From CAVSXS01 sp963767715 (GTDB lineage: Bacteria > Chloroflexota > Ktedonobacteria > Ktedonobacterales > Ktedonobacteraceae), in the NCBI GenBank assembly GCA_963767715.1, contig CAVYFA010000008.1:248001-312000 (forward strand): 64,000 nucleotides of DNA, given 5' to 3'. The translations under genes were made by a program, and so were the position numbers. Under the pieces are notes generated by a model that was given only the letters and a program-made list of their open reading frames with translations, made no database searches and was not told the DNA's origin. This document shows, piece by piece, positions 47,421 to 57,445 of the stretch; position 1 is the first letter of the stretch, and each line of letters opens with the position of its first letter.

Positions 47421-48407
47421 TTATCCTTCAGGTGACAATAACCCAAGATCAACCAGGGCTTTTGTATTCAGGCAGCCGTCCCAAAAGGCCAGATTTTGGC
47501 GAATGGGCGCTTCCACCATAGCCACGCAGCGCTTAAAATCTGACTCGGCATCGCCATTCAGCGGCACCGGCGAAATTTCTAGAACCTGGTGCCGCCAATC
47601 CGCCGAGCGGTACACAACCGCTACCAACACCGGCGAGCCAGTATGCTGAGCAATACTAACGCTCCCAGGTAATAGCGGGACCTGCCGCCCAAGAAAATTT
47701 ACCGGAACCGCGTGTTGGCGATCCTCATGAGATACCGGAACGTCGATCGCTATGGAGATTAGTTCGTTAGCGCGCAGGATTTCCGCCATACTGATTGCTG
47801 CCTCAACCTGTCCCTTCCTCGGTTCAATATTAGGGCGTCGCAGGTGGCGTGGCTTACGCTTCTCGATGCTTGATCTCCAGAATGTTAGTCGTCCTAATAG
47901 CGCCATGATGGGATTGGATATCGTGTTACCGACAGCAGTAATAGGGAAACCATAGGCACCAAGCAAGGAGGAACAGCTATAAATGGAACCGAAGTGCGCG
48001 TCACAGAGGACGGCCCCTTTGCCGGCGGCCAGCGCACTCTTGATGTATTCCAGGCCGCGTATCTCTACCAGCCGCGCCAGCGCTCCACCCTTCCCGGCCA
48101 GGCGCATGCCATCGATAGCTTGACAAGATTTCTGGCGGATGAAGTCTCGAGCCACCCTGACCCGCTCTGCCTGGCTCAGTTGATCGCCGAAGACACCCTC
48201 GAGGTTGGAGATGATTTGTTTGCGCGTAGATTTATCCAGCCGATAACGCCAATCGCCGCGCAGGCAAGCCAGTCCATAAGCCAGCCGCGCTGGGAGGAAA
48301 GCCACCAGAGGCACGATAACCAGTCGGTAGAGGAGTTCTTCGCATCTGCACGTGATCCACCCGAGCGTAAATCTGCTCTGTCGTTGGGCTAAATTGGGAC
48401 CCATCAT
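47421..48407 (-). CDS. LpxL/HtrB-type lysophospholipid acyltransferase-like protein (AT1)
   Basis: 328 residues, intact; GAGGAGAAG before the ATG at 48407. Membrane helix near residues 27-45 (LVIVPLVAFLPARLAYGL), then VEIRGLEYIKSALAAGKGAV and CDAHFGSIY. LpxL enzymes use a His-x4-Asp/Glu pair; here it is His138-x4-Tyr143, so the acid is missing or lies elsewhere. C-terminus YRSADWRHQVLEISPVP is shared with the two paralogues nearby. It probably moves an acyl group from a carrier protein to an alcohol or amine; in this cluster a pyrrolyl group is a candidate. Behind a cluster promoter with a leader of about 27 bases. Confidence 0.82.
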   Translation of the reverse strand: MMGPNLAQRQSRFTLGWITCRCEELLYRLVIVPLVAFLPARLAYGLACLRGDWRYRLDKSTRKQIISNLEGVFGDQLSQAERVRVARDFIRQKSCQAIDGMRLAGKGGALARLVEIRGLEYIKSALAAGKGAVLCDAHFGSIYSCSSLLGAYGFPITAVGNTISNPIMALLGRLTFWRSSIEKRKPRHLRRPNIEPRKGQVEAAISMAEILRANELISIAIDVPVSHEDRQHAVPVNFLGRQVPLLPGSVSIAQHTGSPVLVAVVYRSADWRHQVLEISPVPLNGDAESDFKRCVAMVEAPIRQNLAFWDGCLNTKALVDLGLLSPEG

Positions 48408-48440
48408 CGCTTCTCCTCACCTATGGTCGACACGTAAAGG

Positions 48441-48498
48441 AGTGTAGCATCACCAGCTCTTTCTCCACAACCACAAAAACAGGTAAGTAATTCACTCC
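48441..48498 (-). promoter_or_regulatory. Cluster promoter module, copy 2 (before AT1)
   Basis: Same module as copy 1: GAATTACTTACC, TTTTTGTGGTTGTG, 15 bases, ATGCTACACT in gene direction. The -10-like box ends about 34 bases before the start codon of the acyltransferase gene, which supports a promoter role. Confidence 0.8.
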
Positions 48499-48646
48499 CA
48501 TTGATTAGTATTTAGTCCGCAAAAGCCTGCATAAGCCCCCAGCGCGCTTCGCTGGCTACTTCCCTACGTCTTTTCCCGACCCTCTAGGTGAGAGCATCCA
48601 TATCTTTGCCTCAAGTCCATCCAAAGGGGTACCCGTGTAAAAGTTT

Positions 48647-48688
48647 CGCACTTTTCCGCATGTTCATTATCAAATCCTATGCTATAGT
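48647..48688 (+). promoter_or_regulatory. Diverged cluster promoter (before the glycosyltransferase)
   Basis: CGCACTTTTCCGCATGTTC, then 13 bases, ATGCTATAGT. Shares CGCACTTTT and ATGCTATAGT, and an ACCCGT-x2-AAAA box just upstream, with the element before the sulfotransferase (58818-58870). It lies in the 380-base gene-free stretch 48499-48879; I see no gene there. Confidence 0.6.
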
Positions 48689-48879
48689 CCTGTTGATCTG
48701 TTCTCATCTGATGCTTAAGCTCCATGTCGGAAAGCAATCTATAGGTGAAACGATTTAAGGTGTGGGGAGGTAGTTAACGCGCATTTCATTCTCTTGTTTC
48801 CAGGTTGTGCCCAAAAACGAAGCGTATTCCTAACGACTTAAGTCAGCAAGCAATGTTTAAGAGCGGAGGACGAAAGTTC

Positions 48880-49698
48880 ATGGCATCTGTATCTGAGGGA
48901 CCAGTATCACAAATGGTAGAGTATCGAGGCGCACGGGTAAGCATCGTAATCCCGGCCCGTAACGAGGCAAAGAACCTGCCGTATGTTCTGCCACTTCTCC
49001 CCAAGTGGGTTCACGAGGTGATCCTGGTTGATGGACATTCGACCGACGATACGATTGAAGGGGCACAGAATTTGCTGCCCAAAATCAAGATCGTACAGCA
49101 AACTGGCAAGGGGAAGGGAAATGCGCTTCAATGCGGATTGGCGGCGAGTACCGGTGACATCATCCTGATGATGGATGCAGACGGCTCAACCGATCCACAG
49201 GAAGTGCCGCGCTTTATAGAAACGCTGCTGGCAGGAGCGGACTTTGCCAAGGGGTCGCGATTCCTTGACGATGGTGGCAGCGTCGATATCACCCTCCTGC
49301 GCAAACTCGGCAATCGCGCGCTGAGCTTACTTGTTAACCTTCTCTTCCGGGTTCACTTCACTGATCTGTGCTATGGCTACAATGCGTTCTGGAGAGACTG
49401 CCTCGATTACTTCGAGGTTGATTGTGATGGTTTTGAGGTCGAAGCCCAGATTCACTTGCGTCTTTGCAAGGCCAATGTCAAGATTGTTGAAGTGCCGAGC
49501 TTCGAGCGTTCCCGCATCCACGGCAGCAGCAACTTGCGGGCTCTTCCAGACGGTTGGCGCGTGCTGAGGGTGATCATGAAAGAATGGATAAGTGGTCTCT
49601 CAGTGTTCGGAGCAGTCAGAATGCCACGACCATTTCAACGCGAGAGCTTTGTATACGATGAGCAGGCAATCGCTGAGCAGGTCGATGCAATGCAATAA
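48880..49698 (+). CDS. Family 2 glycosyltransferase (polyprenyl-phosphate sugar transferase-like)
   Basis: 272 residues from ATG 48880 (GGAGGACG ten bases before); a GTG at 48805 would add 25 residues without similarity. GT-A fold: VSIVIPARNEAKNLPYVLP, ILVDGHSTDDTIEGAQ, ILMMDADGSTDPQEVPRF (DxD), AKGSRFLDDGG, LCYGYNAFWRDCLDYF. No C-terminal membrane helices, so a soluble DPMS-like enzyme. It would move a sugar from a nucleotide sugar to a polyprenyl phosphate or to the product. Runs opposite to the acyltransferases on both sides. Confidence 0.85.
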   Translation: MASVSEGPVSQMVEYRGARVSIVIPARNEAKNLPYVLPLLPKWVHEVILVDGHSTDDTIEGAQNLLPKIKIVQQTGKGKGNALQCGLAASTGDIILMMDADGSTDPQEVPRFIETLLAGADFAKGSRFLDDGGSVDITLLRKLGNRALSLLVNLLFRVHFTDLCYGYNAFWRDCLDYFEVDCDGFEVEAQIHLRLCKANVKIVEVPSFERSRIHGSSNLRALPDGWRVLRVIMKEWISGLSVFGAVRMPRPFQRESFVYDEQAIAEQVDAMQ

Positions 49699-49769
49699 CC
49701 CACTATGCCAGGAGAGCAAGCGTTAGCTGCAAACGGATGCAAAACAGCGTGCTCTCCGCTATGCGGTCA

Positions 49770-50934
49770 TTATTTGCTGCTGTTCAAAGCTTCCTCCGGC
49801 AACAATCCCAGAGCAACCAGATCAGAGAAATTCCAAAAAGTCCAATGAGCCGGATTTTGGAGAATAGCCGCTTCCACCACAGCTAAACAGCGCTTGAAGG
49901 CGGTTAGAGCATCACCATCCATCGAGATGGGCGGCGAAATCTCCAGAACCTGGTGCCGCCAGTCCGCCGAACGGCGCAGGAACATCATCAACAGCGGCGC
50001 TTTCGTAAGCTGGGCAATCGAAGTAGCTCCGGGCAGCAGCAGAGCCTGCCCCTTCAGAAAATCCACGGTCACCCCCCGCGCGCGGTCTGCAGGGAGTCGC
50101 AATGGAGCATCTATAGCAATACCGACCAATTCGTTCTGGCGGAGGATTGTGGCGACCTCGAAAGCCAGCTCAATCTGTCCCAGAGGCTCAATATTCGGCC
50201 GGCGGCGGTAGCGCGCAATTGCCTTCTGAAATACGAGCCGGGAGAGAAGGCGCCCTATGGGTGACCGGCTGTTATCAACGGTATTGGATGCCCAGCGGCC
50301 AATAACAGTGATGGGGAAACCATGGGCACCAATCAAGGACATGGCGCAATTAAAGTTGCCAAAGTGCGCGCTACAGAGGATAGCGCCCTTGCCAGCCGCC
50401 AGCGCGGCCTCAATGTGCTCCCGACCACGTATCTCCACCAGCCGAGTCAGCGCGCGGCCCTTCCCCGCCAGGCGTGTGACATCCACCGGCGCACAGGAGT
50501 GCAGGCGAAAGAAGTCGCGTGTCACGCGGGTCCTGCTCCGGGAGGCTCAGTTGATCGCCGAAGACACTTTCCAGGCAGCGCATAATCTCCTCACGCTTAG
50601 ACCTGTCTAATCGGTAACGCAAATCACCTTGCAGGCAGGCCACACGATAAGCCAGGGGCGCTGGGAGGAAGGCTACCAGGGGTACAAGGACCAGCCGATA
50701 AAGAGGGCGCTTTCAATCCTAAGCATGATCCGCTCAAATCCAAGCGGGGTATGCCGGTTGGGCCGGTTTTCTCGTTTGGCTCGCCCTCGGGAAGCTTCTG
50801 ATCGCTGGGCACGCGGGTCGCACAGCTACAGGCCGGAGGAGTACGCAGCAGGCGCCAGGGCTGACCCCGCAGAGGCGCGCGCCGCGCGAGTGCGGCGCCC
50901 TGGCCTTTGAGGCTCTGAAACGGCGAGAACTCAT
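49770..50934 (-). pseudogene. LpxL-type acyltransferase-like protein (AT2), frameshifted
   Basis: ATG 50934 overlaps the stop of the carrier-protein gene as ATGA. The N-terminal 60 codons are Arg/Ala/Pro-rich and unlike the family; then LYRLVLVPLVAFLPAPLAYR and LQGDLRYRLDRSKREEIM appear in a second frame (shift near 50715), and from about 50540 a third frame gives RLAGKGRALTRLVEIRG, CSAHFGNFN, RRSADWRHQVLEISPPI. HX4 motif is His-x4-Asn. Ends in PEEALNSSK. A close paralogue of AT1 and AT3. Either broken or misread at two homopolymers. Confidence 0.72.
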
Positions 50935-51188
50935 CCCTGTACCCCCTGCACCTGGTGTTGTGTACGCAGATACTTGCAGATGGCCTCGATCGTCTCGAAG
51001 TGCTCCGGGAGCACGTCATCGGGAGCCACAATGATGCCAAACCGCTGATGAAAGAATAGGACAAGCTTGAGTACCGACAGCGAATCCAGGATTCCAGACA
51101 ATAGCAGCGGCGAATCATTCTCTAGTGGGAGTAGTTCTGGATTGCTGACCAGTTCGCGGCTGATATACTCGTTGATAGCCGATTCCAT
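50931..51188 (-). CDS. Acyl/peptidyl carrier protein (ACP1)
   Basis: 85 residues; ATG 51188 after GGAGGTTACCCT. All-helical carrier protein with the phosphopantetheine serine in GILDSLSVLKLVLFFHQRFG, preceded by a PLLL turn, and helix III VLPEHFETIEAICKYL. Partner of the acyltransferase AT2 that starts within its stop codon. With ACP2 (52616-52874) it is nearly identical in the core. In clusters such as clorobiocin two carriers are used, one for proline oxidation and one for transfer; the same split is possible here. Confidence 0.88.
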   Translation of the reverse strand: MESAINEYISRELVSNPELLPLENDSPLLLSGILDSLSVLKLVLFFHQRFGIIVAPDDVLPEHFETIEAICKYLRTQHQVQGVQG

Positions 51189-51407
51189 AGGGTAACCTCC
51201 GTGCTGTTTTATACTATACACCTGCTCGCCTAGGATCCGGGAGTCCGTGCGAGACTGGCGCGGTCGCTTTTGCCGGTTAATTTCTTTGTCGGCATCTCGC
51301 AAAATTCAATCACATTGAAAACCAGATGGGGGGGCAACTACTAGCTATAGAATCAGGAGAATGGCTGACGGTCCCCCGCTTTGCAAAGTTTGCGACCTAT
51401 ATTGAGG

Positions 51408-51464
51408 AGTGTAGCATTGAGAGCAGCACGGCACAACCACAAAGCTTGGTACGTAATTATCCCC
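51408..51464 (-). promoter_or_regulatory. Cluster promoter module, copy 3 (before ACP1-AT2)
   Basis: AATTACGTACCAAGCTTTG, then TGGTTGTG, 14 bases and ATGCTACACT in gene direction. It lies 220 bases before the ACP1 start and right after the AT3 stop. Confidence 0.75.
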
Positions 51465-51490
51465 AACAGGGGGTGCGTAATCATCTCTTT

Positions 51491-52619
51491 TCAAGCGGGC
51501 TCTTGCTCCATTGGCAGCAATCCCAGGTCCATCAGAGCGTATTTACCCCAATAGTGCCAATGAGCCGGATTTTGGCGAATAGCCGCTTCTATCACAGCTA
51601 AGCAGCGCCTGAAGGCGGTTAGAGCATCGCCTTCCATCGAGATGGGCGGCGAAATCTCCAGAACCTGGTGCCGCCAGTCGGCCGAACGACGCAGGAACGT
51701 CATCAAGCACCGGTGTTCCCATAAGCTGGGCAATCGTCGTAACTCCAGGCAGCAGCAGAGCCTGCCCGTTGAGAAAATCCACCGGGACTGCCCTTGCGGC
51801 GATCCACATGCAAGCACCGGAGGATCTATAAGGATACCAAGCACTTCGTTTTGGCGCAGAACCTGAGCGGCCTGAACCGCTGATTCAAGCTGTCCTCGAG
51901 GCTCGAATATTGGGTTGTTGCTTGTGACGTGCAAGGAAGCTTTGAATGAATAGCCGAAAGACGATAGCGTTCTACAAATGTCCAATCATTGTTGAGCCTG
52001 GTTGGCCTACGACCAATAGCGGTGATGGGCAAGCCCAGGGAACCAATCAAAGAGAAACAACTGTCATAGGAGCCAAAGTGCGCGCCACAGAGGATGACTC
52101 CCTTGCCCGCAGCCAGCGCGGCCTCAATGTGTTCCAGGCCACGTATCTCCACCAGTCGCGCCAGCGCCCGACCCTTCCCTGCCAGGCGTAATGCATCCAC
52201 TGCCTGACAAGAACTTAGTGCGGAGGTAGTCGCGAGTCATTCGCAGTGCGCTCATGCAGGGCTCAGTTGATCGCCCAGGACACTTTCCAGACCGTACATG
52301 ATGTATTCACGCTTCGATCTGTCCAGGCGAAAGCGCCAGTTCCCTTGCAGACGGGCGATACCATAAGCCAGAGATGCCGGGAGGAAGGCTACCAGGGGTA
52401 CGATAATCACATGGTAGAAGCCAAGTTCAAGCCTGCAACAAGGTCCCCTCGATGCGAGCAGCCTGCGCTGTCTGGGGAGCTTCTGGTGCGCTGGCGCTGC
52501 AAATAGGCCAACGCTCGCCGAGGAGGAGTACCACCAGTAGCACCAGGGCTGGCCCGCAGAGGCGAGCACAGCGTGAGGTCAGCGTCCTGGCCTGCTGCTC
52601 TCCAAGGGCGCAGGCTCAT
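51491..52619 (-). pseudogene. LpxL-type acyltransferase-like protein (AT3), several frameshifts
   Basis: ATG 52619 overlaps the ACP2 stop as ATGA, like AT2 after ACP1. Pieces in changing frames: FYHVIIVPLVAFLPASLAYG (52350-52450), RLAGKGRALARLVEIRGLEH and CGAHFGSYDSCF (52050-52200), FEPRGQLESAVQAAQVLRQN (51840-51910), VDFLNGQALLLPGVTTIAQL (51710-51790), RRSADWRHQVLEISPPIS (51640-51700). At least four single-base shifts. This copy keeps the canonical His-x4-Asp (HFGSYD). It is the most damaged of the three paralogues. Confidence 0.72.
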
Positions 52620-52874
52620 CCCTGCACCCCCTGCACCTGGTGCTGCGCGCGCAGATACGTGCAGATGGCCTCTACCGTCCCAAAGTGCTCGGGGACCAGG
52701 TCCTTGGGGGCCACTTCCACGCCAAAGCGCTCCTCTAAGAAGAGCACGAGTTTGAGTAAGGAAAGTGAATCGAGGATTCCGTTCTCCAGCAGCGGGGTAT
52801 CGTTGTGCAGCGGCAGCAGGTCCGGCTGACTGACCAGCTCACGGCTGATATACTCATTGATGATGGATTTCCAT
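52616..52874 (-). CDS. Acyl/peptidyl carrier protein (ACP2), shift after the start codon
   Basis: ATG 52874 (AGGGAG nine bases upstream) reads GGAAATCC where the ACP1 gene's start suggests GGAATCC; removing one A gives a perfect carrier protein: EYISRELVSQPDLLPLHNDT, GILDSLSLLKLVLFLEERFG (phosphopantetheine Ser), VPEHFGTVEAICTYLRAQHQ. It is 48 bases after the adenylation gene, so it is the likely partner of PltF-like proline activation. Because of the early shift it has no start-to-stop frame as read. Confidence 0.8.
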
Positions 52875-52922
52875 GATTAGATCTCCCTTAGCACTGGTTG
52901 ATAACATCCACCTCTTCCCTCA

Positions 52923-54531
52923 TCAAGAAGAGAAACTCTGCGCAAGGCTGACCCGGTCGGTTTTGCCGGTAGATGTCTTTGGCAGCATCTCGCAAAATTC
53001 GATCATGTCGGGAACCATATAGTGGGGCAACTGCTGGTTACAGAAGCTTAGCACTTCCTCGCGGCTCAATGTGGTTCCCTCGTAGCAACTAATTATTGCG
53101 CGTAGACGATTGCCCAGCACCTCATCCGGCACGGGCAGCACCGCCACCTCCCGAATCGCCGGATGCCCATAGAGTACCAATTCGATCTCACCCAGTTCTA
53201 CGCGGTATCCGCGAGTCTTGATCATCCCATCCTCACGGCCAAGGTAGAGATAGTTCCCATCGGCGTCCAGGGTCACTATATCACCCGTCTTGTATGCCAA
53301 TTCGTAGAAATGTGGCTGGAAGGGATTACGAACCAGCATTTTCGCCGTCTTTTCGGGATGACCCCAGTAGCCCTGCATCAGCGAGGGCCCGCGCACGTAT
53401 AACTCGCCGGACTCGCCGGGCTCCGTCACCTTCTCTCGCCGCGCTGTTGACCGCGAAGACTTCCGTGTTGGCACAGGCTTTGCCGATCGGAATAGGGGTT
53501 GTGCGTTCGGGGTCCAGCGGTGGCACCTCGTAGGAGGTGCAGACGTTGGTCTCGGTCGGGCCATACCAGTTCAGGTAGCGTGCCTGGGGCAGCATGGCCA
53601 TTAACTGGCGCAGATACTTCACCGGAAAGACCTCACCGGCAAAGATGATCGCCCGCAGGCAAGAGAGATCATGGGCCGCGATCTGGCCATAGAGCACCAG
53701 CAGCGTCAGCACCGACGGCACTGAGTACCAGACGGTAATGCGCTCGCGCTCGATCAGTTTAGTCAGTTGCACCGGAAAAGTCGAGGTTCCCTCTGGCACG
53801 AGGATAATCGTTGCCCCGGCTTTGCAGGAGGAGAAAATATCGAAGATCGAGAGGTCAAAGTGCAGGGGCGCGTGACTGGAGACCCGGTCATCGGCCGTCA
53901 AACACGCGCACTCCGCCGCCCAGTTCACGAACGTCAGCGAATTGCGGTGCGAGATCATGACTCCTTTGGGTGTGCCGGTCGAACCTGAGGTGTAGAGTAT
54001 ATAGGCCGTGTCCGTCTCGATGGCCAGATTCTCCGGCAGAGGCGCGGAAGAACAGGCAACGACCTCGTTCCAGCTTACCACTGTCACCCCGGCAGGCACG
54101 GGTACTTCATCTGGCCGGCGCCCGGCCGGCAAATCACAGTCCACCAGCACGACTGTCTCCAGCGGACAGGTGTCGGGAAACATGGCTTGTACCCTGGCCA
54201 CTTTGCCGGCGCTGGTCAGCAAGGTGGTAATCTCACTGTCGCGAATGATAAATGCCAGGCGCTGTGCTGGCGCACCCGGGTCCAGTGGCACGTAGCATGC
54301 GCCCGTCTTCAGAATTGCAAAGACACTGACTACAGAAGCAAGCGACTTAGATACATAGATACCTACGCGGTCACCCGGAGCAACCCCTCGTGCTTGAAGC
54401 ACTCTCGCCAACCGGTTTGCCAGCGAATCCAATTCGCTGTAGGAAAGGCTCTGCTCTCCAGAGATCACTGCTGCTTTGTTGGGAGAGCGGCGTGCGGTCG
54501 TCTCCAGAAATTGATGTAGCAAGTAAGCCAT
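52923..54531 (-). CDS. pltF: Stand-alone adenylation enzyme, PltF-like (L-prolyl-carrier ligase), one frameshift
   Basis: About 535 residues if joined. A-domain cores in order: ILYTSGSTGTPKG (A3), SHAPLHFDLSIFDIF, TVWYSVPSVLTLL, NWYGPTETNVCTSYEVPPLD (A5), then after a shift near 53440 GELYVRGPSLMQGYWG, YKTGD (A7), GREDGMIKTRGYRVE (A8) and TSTGKTDR (A10, catalytic Lys). The stretch HAPLHFDLS to YGPTETNVC is strikingly like PltF of pyoluteorin, which adenylates L-proline and loads it on a carrier protein. ACP2 follows directly. Behind promoter copy 4. Confidence 0.85.
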
Positions 54532-54624
54532 AGTCGTTCCTCCTACTCAAGCAGGTTATTGATTCGCTCATTAGCCATGGAGGACTTCACCCCAATCCTC
54601 TTGAAAGGCCGAAACTCGTAAAAA

Positions 54625-54680
54625 AGTGTAGCATTCCTCATCTGTAGGTCACAAGCACAAAAACAGGTAAGTAAATTTCC
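54625..54680 (-). promoter_or_regulatory. Cluster promoter module, copy 4 (before the adenylation gene)
   Basis: TTTACTTACCTGTTTTTG, then TGCTTGTG (one base differs from the other copies), 15 bases and ATGCTACACT in gene direction; 94 bases before the start at 54531. Confidence 0.75.
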
Positions 54681-54713
54681 GCATGATCGCCGGCTTTCCA
54701 GTTCATTACCATA

Positions 54714-55985
54714 TCAACTGTCTACCTGTGGTACAATCTGCTCTTCATTGCTCTCTGCGGGACCGTTCTCAACAAAGAGCTGACTCTGGTATCTGTGTCC
54801 TAAGAGAGGTAAGAGTGGTGAGGCCATCATGGTTGTAACCAGTGCCATGATTACCAGCATGGCAAACATGGTGGGGGAAAGGATCCCCAGGTCCAGGCCA
54901 ATGTTGAGGACAATTAATTCCACCAGTCCCCGCGTGTTCATCAGCACACCCAGGCTTAGCGCATCTCGCCACGACTCCCCCATCCAGCGGCTGGGCAAGG
55001 TGGCTCCAACGAATTTGCCTACGCACGCTAGCGTCAGCACCAGCAGACAGATGAGCCAGAGGGATGGAGTATTGATCAGCCCGATCTGTGTGCGCAGGCC
55101 GCTATAGACGAAGAAGATCGGTAGGAAGAGCACATTGTTCAATCGATCCATGCTGCGAATGTACTCGATGAATGCGGTTCTACGCGGCAGAATGATCCCA
55201 AGGAAGAAGGCTCCAAAGACGGGATGAATGCCAATCGCATTGGTAAAGTAGGCCGAGAGCAACAGCAGAATCAGGGCGAAGACCACCAATCCCTGTGTGG
55301 AACGGATGTGCCGCGCAGCCCAGATGAGCAGGGGGCGAACCACCGCCAGCATGATACCGATATAGAGGATCGTCAATCCCACCGTGAGAATGGTGCCGGG
55401 CGCGCCTCTCCCATTGGCAACGGCTATCACCAGCGCGAGCAGACACCAGGCTATAATGTCATTGATAGAGGCACAGGTCAAAGCCAGTGTGCCAATTCTG
55501 GTTCCCAGCATCTGCTTTTCCGACAGTAAACGGGCCAGCACGGGAAAGGCGGTAATCGACATAGCCGTTCCGACCAGGAGAATGAAGGAAAACTGGGTGG
55601 CTTTTCCCCCCGCAAAGCCAGGGTAGAGGAAGAAAGCAATTGTGGCACCCAGTAGCAGCGGGAGCAGAATGCTGCTGAGTGAGGCAACAAGGGCCTTGTG
55701 GCTCTGCCGCACCATCAGGTTTGTATCCAGCCGGGCTCCTAGTGAGAACATATACAGGACGAGGCCGATATCGCCCAGGGTTTGAAGAGTAGGAAAGGCG
55801 CTAAGCGGAAAGGCCCGGGCCGCGAGACCCGGCGCCAGCGCTCCGAAAAGGGATGGTCCGAGGGCCAACCCGGCCAGGATTTCTCCAATTACCCATTGCT
55901 GACCGATGCGGCGGCAGAGATAGCCGAACAATTGGATGGTCAGTAAGATTACAACCAGTTCGAGGAGGATTTGTCCTGTTAGCAT
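54714..55985 (-). CDS. Cation:proton antiporter (CPA2/Na+-H+ exchanger family)
   Basis: 423 residues, about twelve membrane helices; AAGGAGG before the ATG. Family features: GQQWVIGEILAGLALGPSL, LGDIGLVLYMFSLGARLD, SASI-type core as LTCASINDIIAWCLLAL with the two-Asp-like NDIIAW, HPVFGAFFLGIILPR. It lacks the TrkA-N domain of KefB/KefC. It sits 43 bases after the halogenase gene in the same direction, so part of the cluster transcript; a role in tolerance of an uncoupling product is an inference. Confidence 0.85.
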   Translation of the reverse strand: MLTGQILLELVVILLTIQLFGYLCRRIGQQWVIGEILAGLALGPSLFGALAPGLAARAFPLSAFPTLQTLGDIGLVLYMFSLGARLDTNLMVRQSHKALVASLSSILLPLLLGATIAFFLYPGFAGGKATQFSFILLVGTAMSITAFPVLARLLSEKQMLGTRIGTLALTCASINDIIAWCLLALVIAVANGRGAPGTILTVGLTILYIGIMLAVVRPLLIWAARHIRSTQGLVVFALILLLLSAYFTNAIGIHPVFGAFFLGIILPRRTAFIEYIRSMDRLNNVLFLPIFFVYSGLRTQIGLINTPSLWLICLLVLTLACVGKFVGATLPSRWMGESWRDALSLGVLMNTRGLVELIVLNIGLDLGILSPTMFAMLVIMALVTTMMASPLLPLLGHRYQSQLFVENGPAESNEEQIVPQVDS

Positions 55986-56027
55986 GGAGCCTCCTTGATG
56001 GCTTGAACTTTACTGCCGAGAGAGCCT

Positions 56028-57402
56028 TTAGAACGTGTCTTTGAAAGCATTCGCCGTCAGATCACCGAGATAGCGGTGCCACAGATGCTGCTCGTTTTGC
56101 TCGACTTCGCGCACGATCTGCTTCATGCGTTTGAGCACGGCCGGCTCCTCTTCATCATAGACATCCCCTTGCAATAGCTTGAGCACATCCAACCGGTAGC
56201 GTGGGTCCTGCACAAAAGCGGTGAAGAGCAGATTGAGCCGGTAGTACACCGAGATGAACTGGTACCAGTTCTTCGTGCCCCGCCGCAAGGTCGACTCAAA
56301 CGTCTGAAAGCTTTTCCGGCTGAAATCACCCATCTCGGCCGCTTGCACAATATCGCGACTGGCAAAACGGGCGCTGTTGAGGGCAATGCTCACTCCGGTG
56401 GAAAAGATCGGATCGACAAAGCGTCCCGCATCGCCCACCAGCACAAAATTGTCGCCGCAGATCTGCTTCATGGCGTAACTGTAATCCCCCTCATCGCTTA
56501 AGGGGCGCAGTTGCTCGGCGGCCCTGAGTCCCTCTGCCAGTTCCGGGCGGCTCCCAACACACTGCCAGAAAAACTCGCTGCGCTCCTCTTTGGATTTGGC
56601 GAAGTTTTTCTTCTGGGTGACGACCCCAATGCTGGTGATCGTATTCGCTGATGGGAATCTGCCAGACCCACGAGTTGGTAAGGGGTAAGAAGTGGATGAA
56701 GATGTAGTCGGATTGCGCCTCACTTTGCGCAAACAGTCGGCGGTCGTAGCCCTCAAACCAGGTGTGCAGGGCGTACTGGTCAAAGACCGGGTCCTGCACG
56801 CGTAACTTGAGCTGATTGCCCAACAGCGTGCGTCGCCCGCTGGCATCCACCACCATCCTCACGCTTGTGCTGACCTCCTTGTTAGCGATAGAGAAGTTGA
56901 TGCGCGGTTGATCTGGTGTAGAGAAATCAACGTTGTTTACCCGCACCCCTTCATAGACGGTCGCTCCCAGTTCCTGGGCATGCTGAAGCAACATCAGATC
57001 AAACCTGCCCCGGTCAACATGAAACGTGTAATTCCGGTTTACTCCGGGCTGCTGTCGTTCCTCAAAACGGAAATCGACGTAGCTTTCCGGCTCCAGACCA
57101 TCCAGCTCACTTGGATCATACCGATCCCAGTCGTGCTGATAGAGGGGTCCCTCGTCAACGGTAGTCCAGGCGGCTCCATATTTTCTGGGGAAGCCGGAGC
57201 GATCCATTTTGTCAAGAAACCCGATCTCATTAAACACCCGGGTGGAGGATGGGACGAGCGATTCTCCCACGTGTGGCCTGGGAAAGAGCTCCTTTTCAAA
57301 AACGACACAGCTCAGGCCAGCTTTAGCCATGTAAGCCGCGGTCGCTGCTCCTCCCGGGCCGCCACCGATTATTCCAATATCAAAGTCAAAATGTTGTGCC
57401 AT
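56028..57402 (-). CDS. pltA: FADH2-dependent halogenase, PltA-like (pyrrolyl-carrier chlorinase), one frameshift
   Basis: About 455 residues if joined; ATG 57402 (AAGGATTTGGAG upstream). FAD site IGGGPGGAATAAYMAKAG, then VFEKELFPRPHVGESLVPSS, the catalytic-lysine region GFPRKYGAAWTT, HVDRGRFDLMLLQHA, the halogenase motif WVWQIP, and after one shift near 56650 TSIGVVTQKKNFAKS, YSYAMKQICGDNFVLVGDAG and FTAFVQDPRYRLDVLKLLQG. It follows PltA nearly residue by residue in these parts. PltA dichlorinates pyrrolyl-2-carboxyl bound to the carrier PltL. Needs a flavin reductase, not seen here. Confidence 0.87.
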
Positions 57403-57445
57403 CTCCAAATCCTTCTTATAGTCCATACAGTCAGTAGCGGTTATC

